Assembly (NCBI RefSeq): GCF_000786695.1
Contig: NZ_CP009962.1
Span: 3,720,001 to 3,784,000, forward strand
Origin: Collimonas arenae
GTDB taxonomy: Bacteria > Pseudomonadota > Gammaproteobacteria > Burkholderiales > Burkholderiaceae_D
Direction of reading: 5' to 3'
DNA: 64,000 nucleotides
Positions within the stretch are counted from its first letter, which is position 1; every line of letters begins with the position of its first letter. Of the stretch, positions 1 to 9,056 are shown piece by piece. A program made the translations under genes and the position numbers. The notes beneath the pieces were generated by a model. The model searched no databases. It was not told the DNA's origin and worked only from the letters and a program-made list of their open reading frames with translations.

Positions 1-233
1 CGGACCAGAAACAGGTTGTAGCCGGCATGCAGCGCCACCGACATCAGGATATAGGGCCAGCTGGCAGCCGCCGGCATCGGCGCCCACAACACGATGGGCA
101 GCGCAGCCGCCGCAGAGCCAATCGTCATCAGGGTGATGGCCCACAAACGATCGCCGCTGCTTTTCAGCATGGCGTTCCAGGAAGCATGCAGCAAGGCTGC
201 GCACAATACCAAAGCAATCACGCCAGTCGTCAT
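1..233 (-). CDS. EamA/DMT-family permease, N-terminal part
   Basis: The reverse strand from an ATG at 233 stays open to the window edge and gives 77 residues beginning MTTGVIALVLCAALLHASWN. Two hydrophobic segments are visible (about residues 4-18 and 34-52), followed by the start of a third. The early HASWNAMLKS stretch is typical of the drug/metabolite transporter superfamily (EamA domain), inner-membrane carriers that mostly export small metabolites. The substrate cannot be told. The C-terminal part lies outside the window. It reads in the same direction as the osmoprotectant genes but is separated from them by about 180 bases, so it probably has its own promoter there. Confidence 0.7.
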   Translation of the reverse strand, partial: MTTGVIALVLCAALLHASWNAMLKSSGDRLWAITLMTIGSAAAALPIVLWAPMPAAASWPYILMSVALHAGYNLFLV

Positions 234-413
234 GCGCTAGCCCCGCCAACCTTGCTAACCCACCTTGAATACCAGCGCATAGATTTGAATGACAACGTCA
301 AGTAGCAAAACCCGACATTGTAAATGCTAAGCGGGGTCTGCGCTTATCGTGCAAAACCCGGCGCAAAACCCTGAGCCCCCCCCCCCCCGCTGATTGACTC
401 ACGACAGAAAGAT
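234..413. other. Intergenic region with poly-C tract and short direct repeats
   Basis: No gene is seen. The stretch carries a run of 13 C at 376-388 and three copies of gcaaaaccc (305-313, 351-359, 363-371). It lies upstream of the EamA gene and downstream of the osmoprotectant ATPase stop. Confidence 0.6.
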
Positions 414-1538
414 TTACTTGGCGCGCGAACGGCCGGAACTGAGATAGTCGGCGATCGAATCCTGGGTCACCTCGCCCAGATAGCTATTATCCTGATCGAT
501 TACCGGCATCCAGCTGGTGCTGTGCTTGTACATCTTCGACAACACGACGCGCAGGTTTTCATCCGGCGCCGCGCTGACGGTAAACGGCTTCATTTTTTCG
601 ATACAAGCGCCCTGCCCGCCGCCGCGCGCATCGCGCCGCGAGACATAACCCAACGCATGATTGGCGGCGTTGGTGACGGTCACATAACGGTAGTCGTTCT
701 CATCCATCACGCCGTACGCAGTCGTCATGCAGGCATCCTCCTGCACCGTTGCCGAGGTAGTGGCGGCGTCGCCGGCGCGCACCAGCAGCAGACGTTTCAA
801 GGTCGCATCCTGGCCGACGAAGGAACCGACGAATTCATCTTTAGGCCGCGCCAGCAAGGTATCAGGATGATCCACCTGCACCAGCTTACCGGCGCGGAAA
901 ATCGCGATCTTGTCGCCCAGTTTGATGGCTTCGTCGATATCGTGGCTGACCATGATGACGGTCTTGTTGAGTGCGCGTTGCATCTGGAAGAATTCGTTCT
1001 GGATCGATTCGCGGTTGATCGGATCGACCGCGCCGAACGGCTCATCCATCAACAACACCGGCGGATCTGCCGCCAGCGCGCGAATCACGCCGATCCTTTG
1101 CTGCTGCCCGCCCGACATCTCGCGCGGATAGCGGCTCAGGAAACGCTTGGGATCGAGCGCCACCATTGCCATCAGTTCGGTTGCGCGTTCATGGCAGCGC
1201 TTCTTGTCCCAGCCCAGCAGACGCGGCACCACTGTGATGTTTTCTTCGATGGTCATGTTGGGAAACAAACCCACCTGCTGGATCACATAGCCGATTTTCC
1301 GGCGCAAGGTCACTGCATCGATATCGGCAGTATCTTCGCCATTCAACAGCACGCGGCCGGAACTCGGTGTAATCAAGCGATTGATCATTTTCAAGGTAGT
1401 GGTCTTGCCGCAACCGGAAGGTCCCAGGAAAACGCAGATTTCACCTTCGGCAACCGTCAGGTTGACTTCATCCACAGCCTTGACCTTGTTGCCGTCTTTT
1501 TGCGTGAATACTTTACTGAGTTGATCGAGTTGAATCAT
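414..1538 (-). CDS. Osmoprotectant ABC transporter, ATP-binding subunit with CBS domains
   Basis: This 374-residue ATPase would drive uptake of a quaternary-ammonium compatible solute (glycine betaine, choline or carnitine type; OpuC/OsmU family). Walker A GPSGCGKT is at residues 39-46, the MSGGQQQR signature near 146 and Walker B VLLMDEP near 167. A C-terminal region of about 120 residues resembles the CBS pair that senses ionic strength in OpuA/OpuC ATPases. I chose the ATG at 1538 rather than a start 14 codons upstream because it overlaps the stop of the preceding permease as ATGA, which implies translational coupling. It is the last gene of a permease, binding protein, permease, ATPase operon. 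The exact substrate is not resolved. Confidence 0.9.
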   Translation of the reverse strand: MIQLDQLSKVFTQKDGNKVKAVDEVNLTVAEGEICVFLGPSGCGKTTTLKMINRLITPSSGRVLLNGEDTADIDAVTLRRKIGYVIQQVGLFPNMTIEENITVVPRLLGWDKKRCHERATELMAMVALDPKRFLSRYPREMSGGQQQRIGVIRALAADPPVLLMDEPFGAVDPINRESIQNEFFQMQRALNKTVIMVSHDIDEAIKLGDKIAIFRAGKLVQVDHPDTLLARPKDEFVGSFVGQDATLKRLLLVRAGDAATTSATVQEDACMTTAYGVMDENDYRYVTVTNAANHALGYVSRRDARGGGQGACIEKMKPFTVSAAPDENLRVVLSKMYKHSTSWMPVIDQDNSYLGEVTQDSIADYLSSGRSRAK

Positions 1539-2188
1539 GATTTTTGCATTCCTTTCGGTGTAAGCAGGCGCTGCAGCCATTGCAGCAGCAGGTCGGCGAC
1601 GATCGCCAGCAAGCTGATCAAGACCGCGCCCACTACGAGTTTTTGCATGTTGCTCTGGCTGATGGCATGCAGGATCAGGACGCCCAGGCCACCGGCGCCG
1701 ATAATCGCCGCCACGGCCATCACGCCGATATTCATGACGACGGCAGTACGAACGCCGCCCAAGATGACCGGTACCGACAAAGGCAGATCGACCAGCCGCA
1801 ACCGCTGCCAGAAGGTCATGCCGATGCCGATGCCGGCTTCCTTGATGCCGTGCTCGATGCCATCCAGCGCCAGATAGGTATTGCGCATGATCGGCAACAG
1901 CGAGTACAGGAACACCGCAGTGATCGCCGGCAGCGGCCCCAGGCCCTGGCCGAAGCGCGAGAACAACGGGATCATCAAGCCGAACAAGGCAATCGATGGC
2001 AAGGTCAGGATGACGGTCGCCACACCCATCATCGGACTGGCCAGCCAGCGGTGGCGAATCATCACGATACCGAGCGGCACGCCGATCAGGATCGCCAGGC
2101 CGACCGCGATGCCAACCAGCATCAGGTGCTGGATGGTGAGGTGCAGGATTTCCGGCCAGGCGCTAAACAGATAATTAAAAAATGTCAT
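1535..2188 (-). CDS. Osmoprotectant ABC transporter, permease (distal copy)
   Basis: This is a 217-residue inner-membrane permease of the OpuCB/OsmW type with about five or six hydrophobic segments. The loop EAGIGIGMTFWQRLRLVDLP near residues 140-160 is the EAA motif that contacts the ATPase. It starts 10 bases after the binding-protein gene and overlaps the ATPase gene by four bases. The operon has a second, slightly longer permease gene, so the transporter is probably a heterodimeric permease with one shared binding protein and one ATPase. The family is clear. Compatible-solute import is inferred from the family and the neighbours. Confidence 0.88.
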   Translation of the reverse strand: MTFFNYLFSAWPEILHLTIQHLMLVGIAVGLAILIGVPLGIVMIRHRWLASPMMGVATVILTLPSIALFGLMIPLFSRFGQGLGPLPAITAVFLYSLLPIMRNTYLALDGIEHGIKEAGIGIGMTFWQRLRLVDLPLSVPVILGGVRTAVVMNIGVMAVAAIIGAGGLGVLILHAISQSNMQKLVVGAVLISLLAIVADLLLQWLQRLLTPKGMQKS

Positions 2189-2198
2189 TCTGCACCTC

Positions 2199-3119
2199 TC
2201 ATATCAAGCCTTCGGCGCGCAGGAAATCCGCGGCTACCTGGGCTATTGGCAACTGATCGATATCCACTTTTTTATTCATCTCGGTCATCTTGGCGGTGTC
2301 GATTTTTGCCGACAGTGCGTTCAACTGCTCCGCCAGTTGAGGATTGGCGTCAAGGATTTCCTTGCGCACGATCGGCGTCGCGCTGTAGAACGGGAAGAAG
2401 CCTTTGTTGTCTTCCAGTAGCTTGAGGTTGAATCCCTGCACTCGGCCGTCGGAAGAATAAGTCAGGCCGACATTCAGCTGGTCGTTATGCAAGGCGGTGT
2501 ACACCAGGCCGGCATCCATCTGCTTCACTTCGCTGCGGCCGAACTTGAAGCCATACAACGCTTGCAACGGCTCCAGGCCGTCAGGGCGCGAGGCAAACTC
2601 AAAGTCGACGCCGATCAGGTATTTTTTATCGGGATCTTGCTGATGGCTCTGGTTGATGCTGTTGGCCAGATCTTCGATCGTGTTCAGACCCTCTTCCTCG
2701 GCGCGCTTTTGCGGCACCGCCAAGGCATAGGTGTTATTCAAGGCGGATGGCTTGAGCCAGATCAGATTCCTGGCAGCGTCGAGTTCCTTGACCTTCTCAT
2801 AGGATTGATCCTGGTCCAGTTTTTCGTCGATCTTGTTGTAGACGATCAGCGCGGTGCCGGTGTAGTCCCAGACGATATCGATCTGGCCGCTTTCCAGCGC
2901 CTGCCGCATGATGGTGGTGCCCAAGCCATTCTTCAGGTCAACCGCATAGCCCTTGGCGCTCAGGTATTGCTGCGTCATGGATGACAAAATCAATTGCTCG
3001 GTAAAATTCTTGCCACCGACCACCAGATTGTCTGCGCTGGCGGGCGTCATGCTGAACAGGCTGCTGAGCAGCGCGAGCAGAACGCCGACGCGTGATGCCG
3101 CCCTTGATAAATATTGCAT
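2199..3119 (-). CDS. Osmoprotectant ABC transporter, substrate-binding protein
   Basis: This 306-residue periplasmic binding protein belongs to the OpuAC/OsmX group. A signal peptide runs to about residue 29 (cleavage likely after ASA). The mature start contains GGKNFTEQ, the conserved opening of glycine betaine/choline-binding proteins, and IDIVWDYTGTAL near residue 80 is the usual ligand-site region. There is no lipobox, so the protein should be soluble in the periplasm. It lies between the two permease genes, with gaps of 29 and 10 bases. The bound solute cannot be named from sequence alone. Confidence 0.9.
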   Translation of the reverse strand: MQYLSRAASRVGVLLALLSSLFSMTPASADNLVVGGKNFTEQLILSSMTQQYLSAKGYAVDLKNGLGTTIMRQALESGQIDIVWDYTGTALIVYNKIDEKLDQDQSYEKVKELDAARNLIWLKPSALNNTYALAVPQKRAEEEGLNTIEDLANSINQSHQQDPDKKYLIGVDFEFASRPDGLEPLQALYGFKFGRSEVKQMDAGLVYTALHNDQLNVGLTYSSDGRVQGFNLKLLEDNKGFFPFYSATPIVRKEILDANPQLAEQLNALSAKIDTAKMTEMNKKVDIDQLPIAQVAADFLRAEGLI

Positions 3120-3148
3120 ATTATTTTCCTTGTCCGATTAGGGGTGGA

Positions 3149-3865
3149 TCAGCGCAGCAGTCCGCGCTTGCTCAGGTATGCATTGCTACCCAGCGAAACG
3201 ATCGCGTCCAGCATCAATGCCAGCACTGCGGTGGCGGTAGCGCCCAGCAGCAACTGCCCTTGGTTGTTCAGATAAATGCCTGGAAAGATCAGGCCACCCA
3301 GACTTTCGCCGCCGATCAGGATCGACAAAGGCGCAGTCCCGACAATGATCGCCAGCGCAGTGCGGACGCCGCCGACGACAATCGGCAAGGCATTCGGCAG
3401 CTCAACCCGGAACAGTACCTGCAGCGGCTTCATGCCAATGCCTTTGGCGGCTTCTTTCATCGAAGGCGAAACCTGCTTCAAACCTTCATAGGTATTGCGC
3501 ACGATAGGCAGTAACGCCGCTAGCCACAGCGCGATGATGGCTGGCTTGTCGCCAATGCCGAACAAAGCCAGCGCCAGCGCCAGGACTGCCATGGAAGGAA
3601 TGGTGTTGCCGATATTGAAAATCTGCATCCACTTTTCTGCATGCCTGGCAAAGTATGGCCGGCTCAGCAGGATGCCCGCCGGAATACCGCACAGCAGCGA
3701 CAGTGACAGCGACCAGCCAACCAGCACCAGATGACGGCCGGTGTAATAGACTAGGTCGCCCTGGTATTGACGGATGACCGAGGGGCCAATCGACCAGCCA
3801 ATGGCTGCCACTACCAGAATGGTAAGGGCAGCGCCAATCATGGCGTTGCGATAGCGATTTGTCAT
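3149..3865 (-). CDS. Osmoprotectant ABC transporter, permease (proximal copy)
   Basis: This 238-residue permease is the first gene of the osmoprotectant operon. The start at 3865 (MTNRYRNAMIG) has a good ribosome-binding site, GGAAGG, about seven bases upstream. A longer open frame back to 4015 has no such site and a non-hydrophobic, atypical N-terminus, so I rejected it. The EAA-type loop KEAAKGIGMKPLQVLFRVEL lies in the second half. It is paralogous to the downstream 217-residue permease and probably pairs with it. The region upstream (3866-4455) should contain the operon promoter. Confidence 0.88.
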   Translation of the reverse strand: MTNRYRNAMIGAALTILVVAAIGWSIGPSVIRQYQGDLVYYTGRHLVLVGWSLSLSLLCGIPAGILLSRPYFARHAEKWMQIFNIGNTIPSMAVLALALALFGIGDKPAIIALWLAALLPIVRNTYEGLKQVSPSMKEAAKGIGMKPLQVLFRVELPNALPIVVGGVRTALAIIVGTAPLSILIGGESLGGLIFPGIYLNNQGQLLLGATATAVLALMLDAIVSLGSNAYLSKRGLLR

Positions 3866-4455
3866 GCTTTTTCCTTCCATAAGCATCGCCGATAGAAATC
3901 TGCGGCGAGCACAAGCGCTAGCCCGTGATCGCAAATCCGACTTTTCTGGCGATGCATATTGAATGACCACCGAACACGCAACGGCATAGCCGGAACCTGT
4001 CAGCGCGACATACAACTAATTTTTTATGATCCCGTCCGGTCTTCCCGCAGGGAGGACATTGAACGAGCCGACTACCGCATGGGGCGGTACAGAATGCGAG
4101 GAATAATTCCCCGACGCTAACTGAAACTCCGGCGCTGCCGGAGCATGAGACAACCCGCTGACGCGAGCCACGAAACCCAAAAATGTGCTGTTGAGAAAGC
4201 ACGATGTTGTTGAGAGGGAGTCATTCTAACAATTTTTCTTGATGACGTCCAGTAATGGGATTTACAAAAGCTATTACCGGAATGTCTGAAGACGAAAATG
4301 ACATACCTTTAAAGCAATGAATATGTGGGTATATCTAAGAGGGAAAAGTTAGAGAAGTACGGCGGAGAACAAGCAGGAATGACGGCGAGAAGGCCGCGTC
4401 AAGAATACGGACATGATTGAAAAACCATACCCGTATTCTCAGAGGGGAATTGCTA
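3866..4455. other. Long intergenic region upstream of the osmoprotectant operon
   Basis: No convincing gene is seen in 590 bases. A 94-codon reverse frame (3918-4202) has no family resemblance. A perfect 7-bp hairpin, ctccggc-gct-gccggag, lies at 4127-4143 in what would be the 5' leader of the osmoprotectant mRNA. An inverted repeat, agaatacgg/ccgtattct (4402-4410 and 4431-4439), just downstream of eda may end the edd-eda transcript, although no T run follows it. I could not match any riboswitch class. Confidence 0.5.
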
Positions 4456-5112
4456 TCAAAGTGCCTTGCGCAGCTTGCTGGCAGCCGCCGCGAGCGCAGT
4501 AATACGTGCCCAGTCGCCGGATTTCAGCACGTCTTTCGGCGTCAGCCAGGAACCGCCAACGCAGGCGACGTTTTTACATGCCAGGAAGTCCGGCGCGCTT
4601 TCCAGCGAAATGCCGCCGGTCGGACAAAAAGTCACATCGCCCAAAGGACCGGCAATCGCATTCAGCATGCCGACGCCACCCGCAGGCACTGCCGGGAACA
4701 ACTTCAACTGCCGGAAACCGGCTTCACGCGCGACCATCACTTCAGACGGGGTCATCACGCCAGGCAACAGCGGCAGGCCGCTCGCTTTAGCTGCGGCGAT
4801 CAAGGCTTGTGTCAGACCCGGCGAAACGCCAAACACCGCGCCGGCATCGCGTGCAGCGACGAATTCATCTGCTTGCGTCAAGGTGCCAACGCCGACAATC
4901 GCACCTGGCACCTGCTCGGCAATGGCGCGGATGGCCGGCAAGCCGTGCACCGTACGCAGCGTCACTTCCAGTACGCGAATGCCGCCTGCCACCAGCGCCT
5001 TGGCCAGGGGCACCGCATGTTCGATGTCGTCGATCGCGATCACCGGAATTACCGGCGAAGCGCGCATGATATCTAGCAACTGGTTGCCATAAAGGAGATT
5101 GGAGGATGTCAT
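4456..5112 (-). CDS. eda: 2-dehydro-3-deoxy-phosphogluconate (KDPG) aldolase
   Basis: Eda cleaves 2-keto-3-deoxy-6-phosphogluconate to pyruvate and glyceraldehyde-3-phosphate, the last step of the Entner-Doudoroff pathway. The 218-residue length fits the family (E. coli 213). [12 protein letters not shown] contains the Schiff-base lysine, FCPTGGIS is the phosphate-binding loop, and LEVTLRT near the N-terminus is also conserved. The start overlaps the edd stop as ATGA, so the two are translated as a coupled pair. Transcription should come from the edd promoter, where HexR-like sites lie. Because KDPG is the known HexR effector, this enzyme would also set the level of the regulatory signal. Confidence 0.96.
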   Translation of the reverse strand: MTSSNLLYGNQLLDIMRASPVIPVIAIDDIEHAVPLAKALVAGGIRVLEVTLRTVHGLPAIRAIAEQVPGAIVGVGTLTQADEFVAARDAGAVFGVSPGLTQALIAAAKASGLPLLPGVMTPSEVMVAREAGFRQLKLFPAVPAGGVGMLNAIAGPLGDVTFCPTGGISLESAPDFLACKNVACVGGSWLTPKDVLKSGDWARITALAAAASKLRKAL

Positions 5113-6992
5113 AGCGTTGCTTTCTGTGGTTGTTGTGCTGATTCTGCAGTTTCTGCCGAGGCCGGTATCGCAGGGGGCAGGCCGAAGCTGGTTGCGCCCT
5201 CTTCTGCCGCGCTGACCGTGGTCCGGAACATCGCAAACAGTTCACGGCCCATGCCGACATGGTTGGCGGACAGGTCGATTTCCAGTGGCTGGCGCTGCGC
5301 CCATTCCTCGGCCGGCACCAACGCCTCCAGTATACCTTTCTCGGCATCGAGGCGGATCATGTCGCCAGTTCGCACCAAACCCAGCGGGCCGCCGGCCAAT
5401 ACTTCCGGCGTGACATGGATAGCCGCCGGCACTTTGCCGGAAGCGCCCGACATGCGGCCGTCAGTGACCAGCGCCACGTGGCGGCCGGCATCCTGCAAAA
5501 TCCCCAGCGCCGGCGTCAGCGCGTGCAATTCCGGCATGCCGTTGGCGCGCGGGCCTTGATGACTCAATACTGCAATGAAATCGCGGTCCAACTCGCCGGC
5601 TCGGAAGGCTTTCATGAAGGCGTCTTGTGAATGGAACACTACCGCCGGTGCCTGCACCACCCAGTGTTGCTGCTTGACGGCGGAAATCTTGATCACCGAA
5701 CGGCCCAGGTTACCGGTCAGCAAACGCAAGCCGCCGTCGGCGGAAAACGGCGCAGCGGCGGTCCGTACGACCGAATCATCGCCGCTCTTTTCCGGCGCTG
5801 CCTTGAACACGACTGTTTCGCCCTCCAGGAACGGTTCGGCGCAATGCGCGCGCAGGCTGTCGCCCAGGATGGTCTTGACATCTTCATGCATCAGGCCAGC
5901 GTCCAGCAATTCGCGAATCACGAAACCGGTGCCGCCGGCGGCATGGAAATGATTCACGTCGGCGTCGCCGTTCGGATAAATCCGGGTGATCAGCGGCACG
6001 ACTGCCGACAAGGCGTCGAAATCGTTCCAGTCGATGACGATACCGGCTGCCTTGGCGATCGCTACCAGATGCAAAGTGTGGTTGGTCGAACCGCCTGTCG
6101 CCAGCAATGTAACGATGGCGTTGACGATGCTCTTCTCGCTGACGACGTGGCCGACCGGCAGGTATTGGTTGCCGCGGTCGGTGATCCTCAAGGCCTGGCG
6201 CGCCGCCTCGGCAGTCAAGGCATCGCGCAGCGGCGTGTTCGGCGTAATGAATGCGGAGCCAGGCAGATGCAAACCGAGCGCCTCCATCAGCATCTGGTTG
6301 CTATTGGCTGTGCCGTAGAAAGTGCAGGTGCCGGCGCTGTGATAGGACTGCGCTTCCGCTTCCAGCAATTCGGCGCGGCCGACTTTTCCTTCCGCGTAGA
6401 GCTGGCGGATCCGTACTTTCTCTTTGTTGCTCATGCCGCTGGTCATCGGACCGCCGGGAATAAACACCGCCGGCAAATGACCGAAATGCAGGGCGCCGAT
6501 CAACAGGCCGGGGACGATCTTGTCGCAGATGCCGAGGTAGACCGCAGCGTCGAACATGTTATGCGACAGCGCAATCGCCGTCGCCATGGCGATCGCATCG
6601 CGTGAAAACAGAGACAATTCCATGCCAGGTTGCCCTTGCGTCACGCCGTCGCACATGGCGGGCGTGCCGCCGGCGAACTGGGCGACGCCACCCGCGGCAT
6701 GGACTGCATCCTTGATGATTTGCGGATAGCGCTCGAATGGCTGGTGGGCAGACAACATATCGTTGTAGGAAGAGACAATCGCTACCGATGAACTTTTGTC
6801 CTGTTTCAGCCTCAATTTATCGTTGACTGGAAATGCGGCAAAACCGTGCGCAAGATTGGTACAGGACAGCGCACCGCGCTGTACATCCTGACGGCGCGCG
6901 TGCTCCAGACGCGCCAGATAGGCGCTTCGGTAAGGCTGGCTGCGCGCAATAATGCGTTCGGTGACTTTGGCGACGCTGGCTTGAACAGTCAT
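5109..6992 (-). CDS. edd: 6-phosphogluconate dehydratase
   Basis: Edd dehydrates 6-phosphogluconate to KDPG. The protein has 627 residues (E. coli 603) and is of the IlvD/Edd family, which binds an iron-sulfur cluster. The cluster cysteines are visible in [32 protein letters not shown] and [34 protein letters not shown] near the C-terminus is the conserved family signature. The ATG at 6992 is preceded by AAGGA at nine bases spacing. It is the first gene of edd-eda and is transcribed divergently from pgi. A HexR-like site sits 30 bases upstream of its start. Confidence 0.97.
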   Translation of the reverse strand: MTVQASVAKVTERIIARSQPYRSAYLARLEHARRQDVQRGALSCTNLAHGFAAFPVNDKLRLKQDKSSSVAIVSSYNDMLSAHQPFERYPQIIKDAVHAAGGVAQFAGGTPAMCDGVTQGQPGMELSLFSRDAIAMATAIALSHNMFDAAVYLGICDKIVPGLLIGALHFGHLPAVFIPGGPMTSGMSNKEKVRIRQLYAEGKVGRAELLEAEAQSYHSAGTCTFYGTANSNQMLMEALGLHLPGSAFITPNTPLRDALTAEAARQALRITDRGNQYLPVGHVVSEKSIVNAIVTLLATGGSTNHTLHLVAIAKAAGIVIDWNDFDALSAVVPLITRIYPNGDADVNHFHAAGGTGFVIRELLDAGLMHEDVKTILGDSLRAHCAEPFLEGETVVFKAAPEKSGDDSVVRTAAAPFSADGGLRLLTGNLGRSVIKISAVKQQHWVVQAPAVVFHSQDAFMKAFRAGELDRDFIAVLSHQGPRANGMPELHALTPALGILQDAGRHVALVTDGRMSGASGKVPAAIHVTPEVLAGGPLGLVRTGDMIRLDAEKGILEALVPAEEWAQRQPLEIDLSANHVGMGRELFAMFRTTVSAAEEGATSFGLPPAIPASAETAESAQQPQKATL

Positions 6993-7021
6993 GATTAAAA
7001 TCCTTGAAACAGTAGACGATT

Positions 7022-7036
7022 TGAAATTTTACTACA
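7022..7036 (-). promoter_or_regulatory. HexR-like operator upstream of edd
   Basis: Read on the reverse strand the site is TGTAGTAAAATTTCA. One half matches TGTAGT exactly and the other is degenerate. It lies 30-44 bases before the edd start. The assignment rests on the published HexR consensus (TGTARTwwwAYTACA type) and on an adjacent hexR gene. Confidence 0.5.
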
Positions 7037-7238
7037 AAAATATCATTGCAACGTTAACTTACGAACCCGAACCTCGTTCGATTGTGTTTTTTTGAAACCG
7101 GGCAACCCTGCCTAAGACTAGAAACCCAGCTATACGGCGCACAATAGCTAAAGCGGATAAGCGAATGAGAAAGCGATAGATCAAAACCTTGACCAATCGA
7201 CTTAAAGTTACCTCATTTCAATAAATTACAAAATAATT

Positions 7239-7253
7239 TGTAGTGAAATTACC
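7239..7253 (+). promoter_or_regulatory. HexR-like operator upstream of pgi
   Basis: The site reads TGTAGTGAAATTACC and differs from a full palindrome mainly at its last bases. It ends 53 bases before the pgi start and overlaps where RNA polymerase would bind, which fits a repressor site. This is inferred from similarity to the HexR consensus. Confidence 0.55.
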
Positions 7254-7306
7254 GCCAACTGTTGTATAGTCGTATAAATTCCTGACCTACCATAAAGACT
7301 CCGGAT

Positions 7307-8965
7307 ATGCCACTGACAGCGCTTCATACTACCGCCAGCTTTCAAGCCTTGCATGCCCATTACGCGGCAATCAAAGACCGATCGTTGCGTGATCTGTTTG
7401 CCCCCGCTTCCGCCCCACCCCGCTTTGAACAATTCTCCCTCAAAGCAGCCGGCATATTCCTTGATTATGCAAAAAACAACATCACCGCAGAAACCATGGA
7501 GCATCTGTTTGCCCTGGCGCGCGAACGCCAGGTTGAAAGCCGGCGTGCGGCGATGTTTGCCGGTGAAAAAATCAACACCACCGAGCATCGCGCCGTATTG
7601 CACACCGCCCTGCGCGCACCAGCCCAGCCGGCATTGGCAATCGACGGCCAGCAAGTAAGCGCCGATGTCCACGCCGTACTACAAAGAATTAAGACGTTCG
7701 CCGGCGCATTACGTTCCGGTGCATGGCTGGGATATAGCGGAAAGCCGATCACGGATATCGTCAACATAGGCATCGGCGGCTCCGATCTCGGCCCCAAGAT
7801 GGTGTGCCAGGCGCTACGCCCCTATCAGCAAGCCGGCCTGCATCTGCATTTCGTGTCCAATGTGGATGGCGACGATATGGACGCCGTGCTGCAGCAAGTT
7901 GATCCACGCACAACTTTGTTTGTCATTGCATCAAAAACGTTCACCACCGCAGAAACCATGATGAACGCGCATTCAGCGCGCAACTGGTTCCTGCAAAACG
8001 GCGTGGGCGCGCAAGAGTCCGATCTGCGCAAGCATTTTGTCGCCGTCTCCACCAATGTAGAAGGCGTCACTGCATTCGGAATCGATCCGTCCAACATGTT
8101 CCCATTCTGGGACTGGGTCGGCGGCCGTTATTCGGTATGGTCTTCCATTGGTCTGTCGGTGGCCCTGGCGGTCGGCTTCGACCGCTTCAGCGAATTCCTG
8201 GACGGCGCCCATGCAATGGACCAGCACTTCCAAAGCGCACCGCTGGAACAGAATATGCCGGTCATCATGGCTTTGCTGGGAATCTGGTATCGCGACTTCT
8301 TCGATTACCGCTCGGTCTCGATTGCACCTTATCACCAGGACCTGGGCAATTTTCCTTCGTATCTGCAACAACTGGAAATGGAAAGCAACGGCAAGCGCGT
8401 CGCTCTTGACGGCAGTACGCTGGAGATTGCCACCTGCCCTATTATCTGGGGCAATGTTGGCACCAACGGCCAACACGCGTATTTCCAGCTGCTGCATCAA
8501 GGAAGCGACATTACCCCTGTCGACTTTATTGCGACCTTGAGCGCCAGTCATCAACTGCCAGGCCATCAAGCCGCGCTGCTGGCCAATTGCTTCGCCCAGT
8601 CGGAAGCTTTCATGCGTGGCAAGAACGCGGAAGAAGTTCAGACGGAAATGCAAGCCAAGGGTATGTCGGCCGAACAGATCGCCGCCCTGCTGCCGCATCG
8701 TACTTTCCCAGGCAATCGTCCCAGCAACACGCTCCTGATGGACGCGCTGACCCCAGCCAACCTGGGCGCACTGATCGCCTTGTATGAGCACAAGGTATTC
8801 GTTCAGGGTGTGATCTGGGGTGTCAACAGCTTCGATCAATGGGGCGTTGAGCTGGGCAAGGTTTTGGCCAGCAACATCCTCAACGAACTGACCGGCACGC
8901 CGGCCCCGCAAAGCCATGACAGCTCGACCAATGGCCTGATTGCGATGGCGCGCAAAGCTTTGTAG
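7307..8965 (+). CDS. pgi: Glucose-6-phosphate isomerase
   Basis: Pgi interconverts fructose-6-phosphate and glucose-6-phosphate in the cytoplasm. The 552-residue length is normal for the family. Visible signatures are TDIVNIGIGGSDLGPKM, FVSNVDGDD, the active-site region containing WGNVGTNGQHA, and GVNSFDQWGVELGK near the C-terminus. It is the first gene of a five-gene operon, pgi-zwf-hexR-AGE-PfkB, and follows a HexR-like site. In an organism using the Entner-Doudoroff route, Pgi mainly sends fructose-6-P back to glucose-6-P, which fits its position just before zwf. Confidence 0.97.
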   Translation: MPLTALHTTASFQALHAHYAAIKDRSLRDLFAPASAPPRFEQFSLKAAGIFLDYAKNNITAETMEHLFALARERQVESRRAAMFAGEKINTTEHRAVLHTALRAPAQPALAIDGQQVSADVHAVLQRIKTFAGALRSGAWLGYSGKPITDIVNIGIGGSDLGPKMVCQALRPYQQAGLHLHFVSNVDGDDMDAVLQQVDPRTTLFVIASKTFTTAETMMNAHSARNWFLQNGVGAQESDLRKHFVAVSTNVEGVTAFGIDPSNMFPFWDWVGGRYSVWSSIGLSVALAVGFDRFSEFLDGAHAMDQHFQSAPLEQNMPVIMALLGIWYRDFFDYRSVSIAPYHQDLGNFPSYLQQLEMESNGKRVALDGSTLEIATCPIIWGNVGTNGQHAYFQLLHQGSDITPVDFIATLSASHQLPGHQAALLANCFAQSEAFMRGKNAEEVQTEMQAKGMSAEQIAALLPHRTFPGNRPSNTLLMDALTPANLGALIALYEHKVFVQGVIWGVNSFDQWGVELGKVLASNILNELTGTPAPQSHDSSTNGLIAMARKAL

Positions 8966-9056
8966 TCATATTTTCCACGCAGGATAAAAGTACGCAAAAT
9001 CTTTCATCCAGCACCTAACTCCTCATAGCGGCAGTAACTTATAGGTCTCATTTATC

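Larger units (their letters stand above)
6993..7306. promoter_or_regulatory. Divergent promoter region between edd and pgi
   Basis: These 314 AT-rich bases separate the divergently read edd and pgi. They hold two sites resembling the HexR operator, one near each gene, and the palindrome tacaaa-ataa-tttgta at 7227-7242. Possible -10 boxes for pgi are tatagt (7265-7270) and tataaa (7273-7278), but I see no good -35 box. Sharing the region fits joint control of both operons. Confidence 0.6.

Noticed and set aside
3918..4202. 94-codon reverse frame in the long gap before the osmoprotectant operon
   Set aside because: No family features, cysteine-rich odd composition, and no ribosome-binding site; more likely leader sequence.
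3866..4250. Possible riboswitch before the osmoprotectant operon
   Set aside because: I compared it with the conserved cores of the guanidine (ykkC), glycine and TPP classes and saw no match; only one small hairpin is clear.
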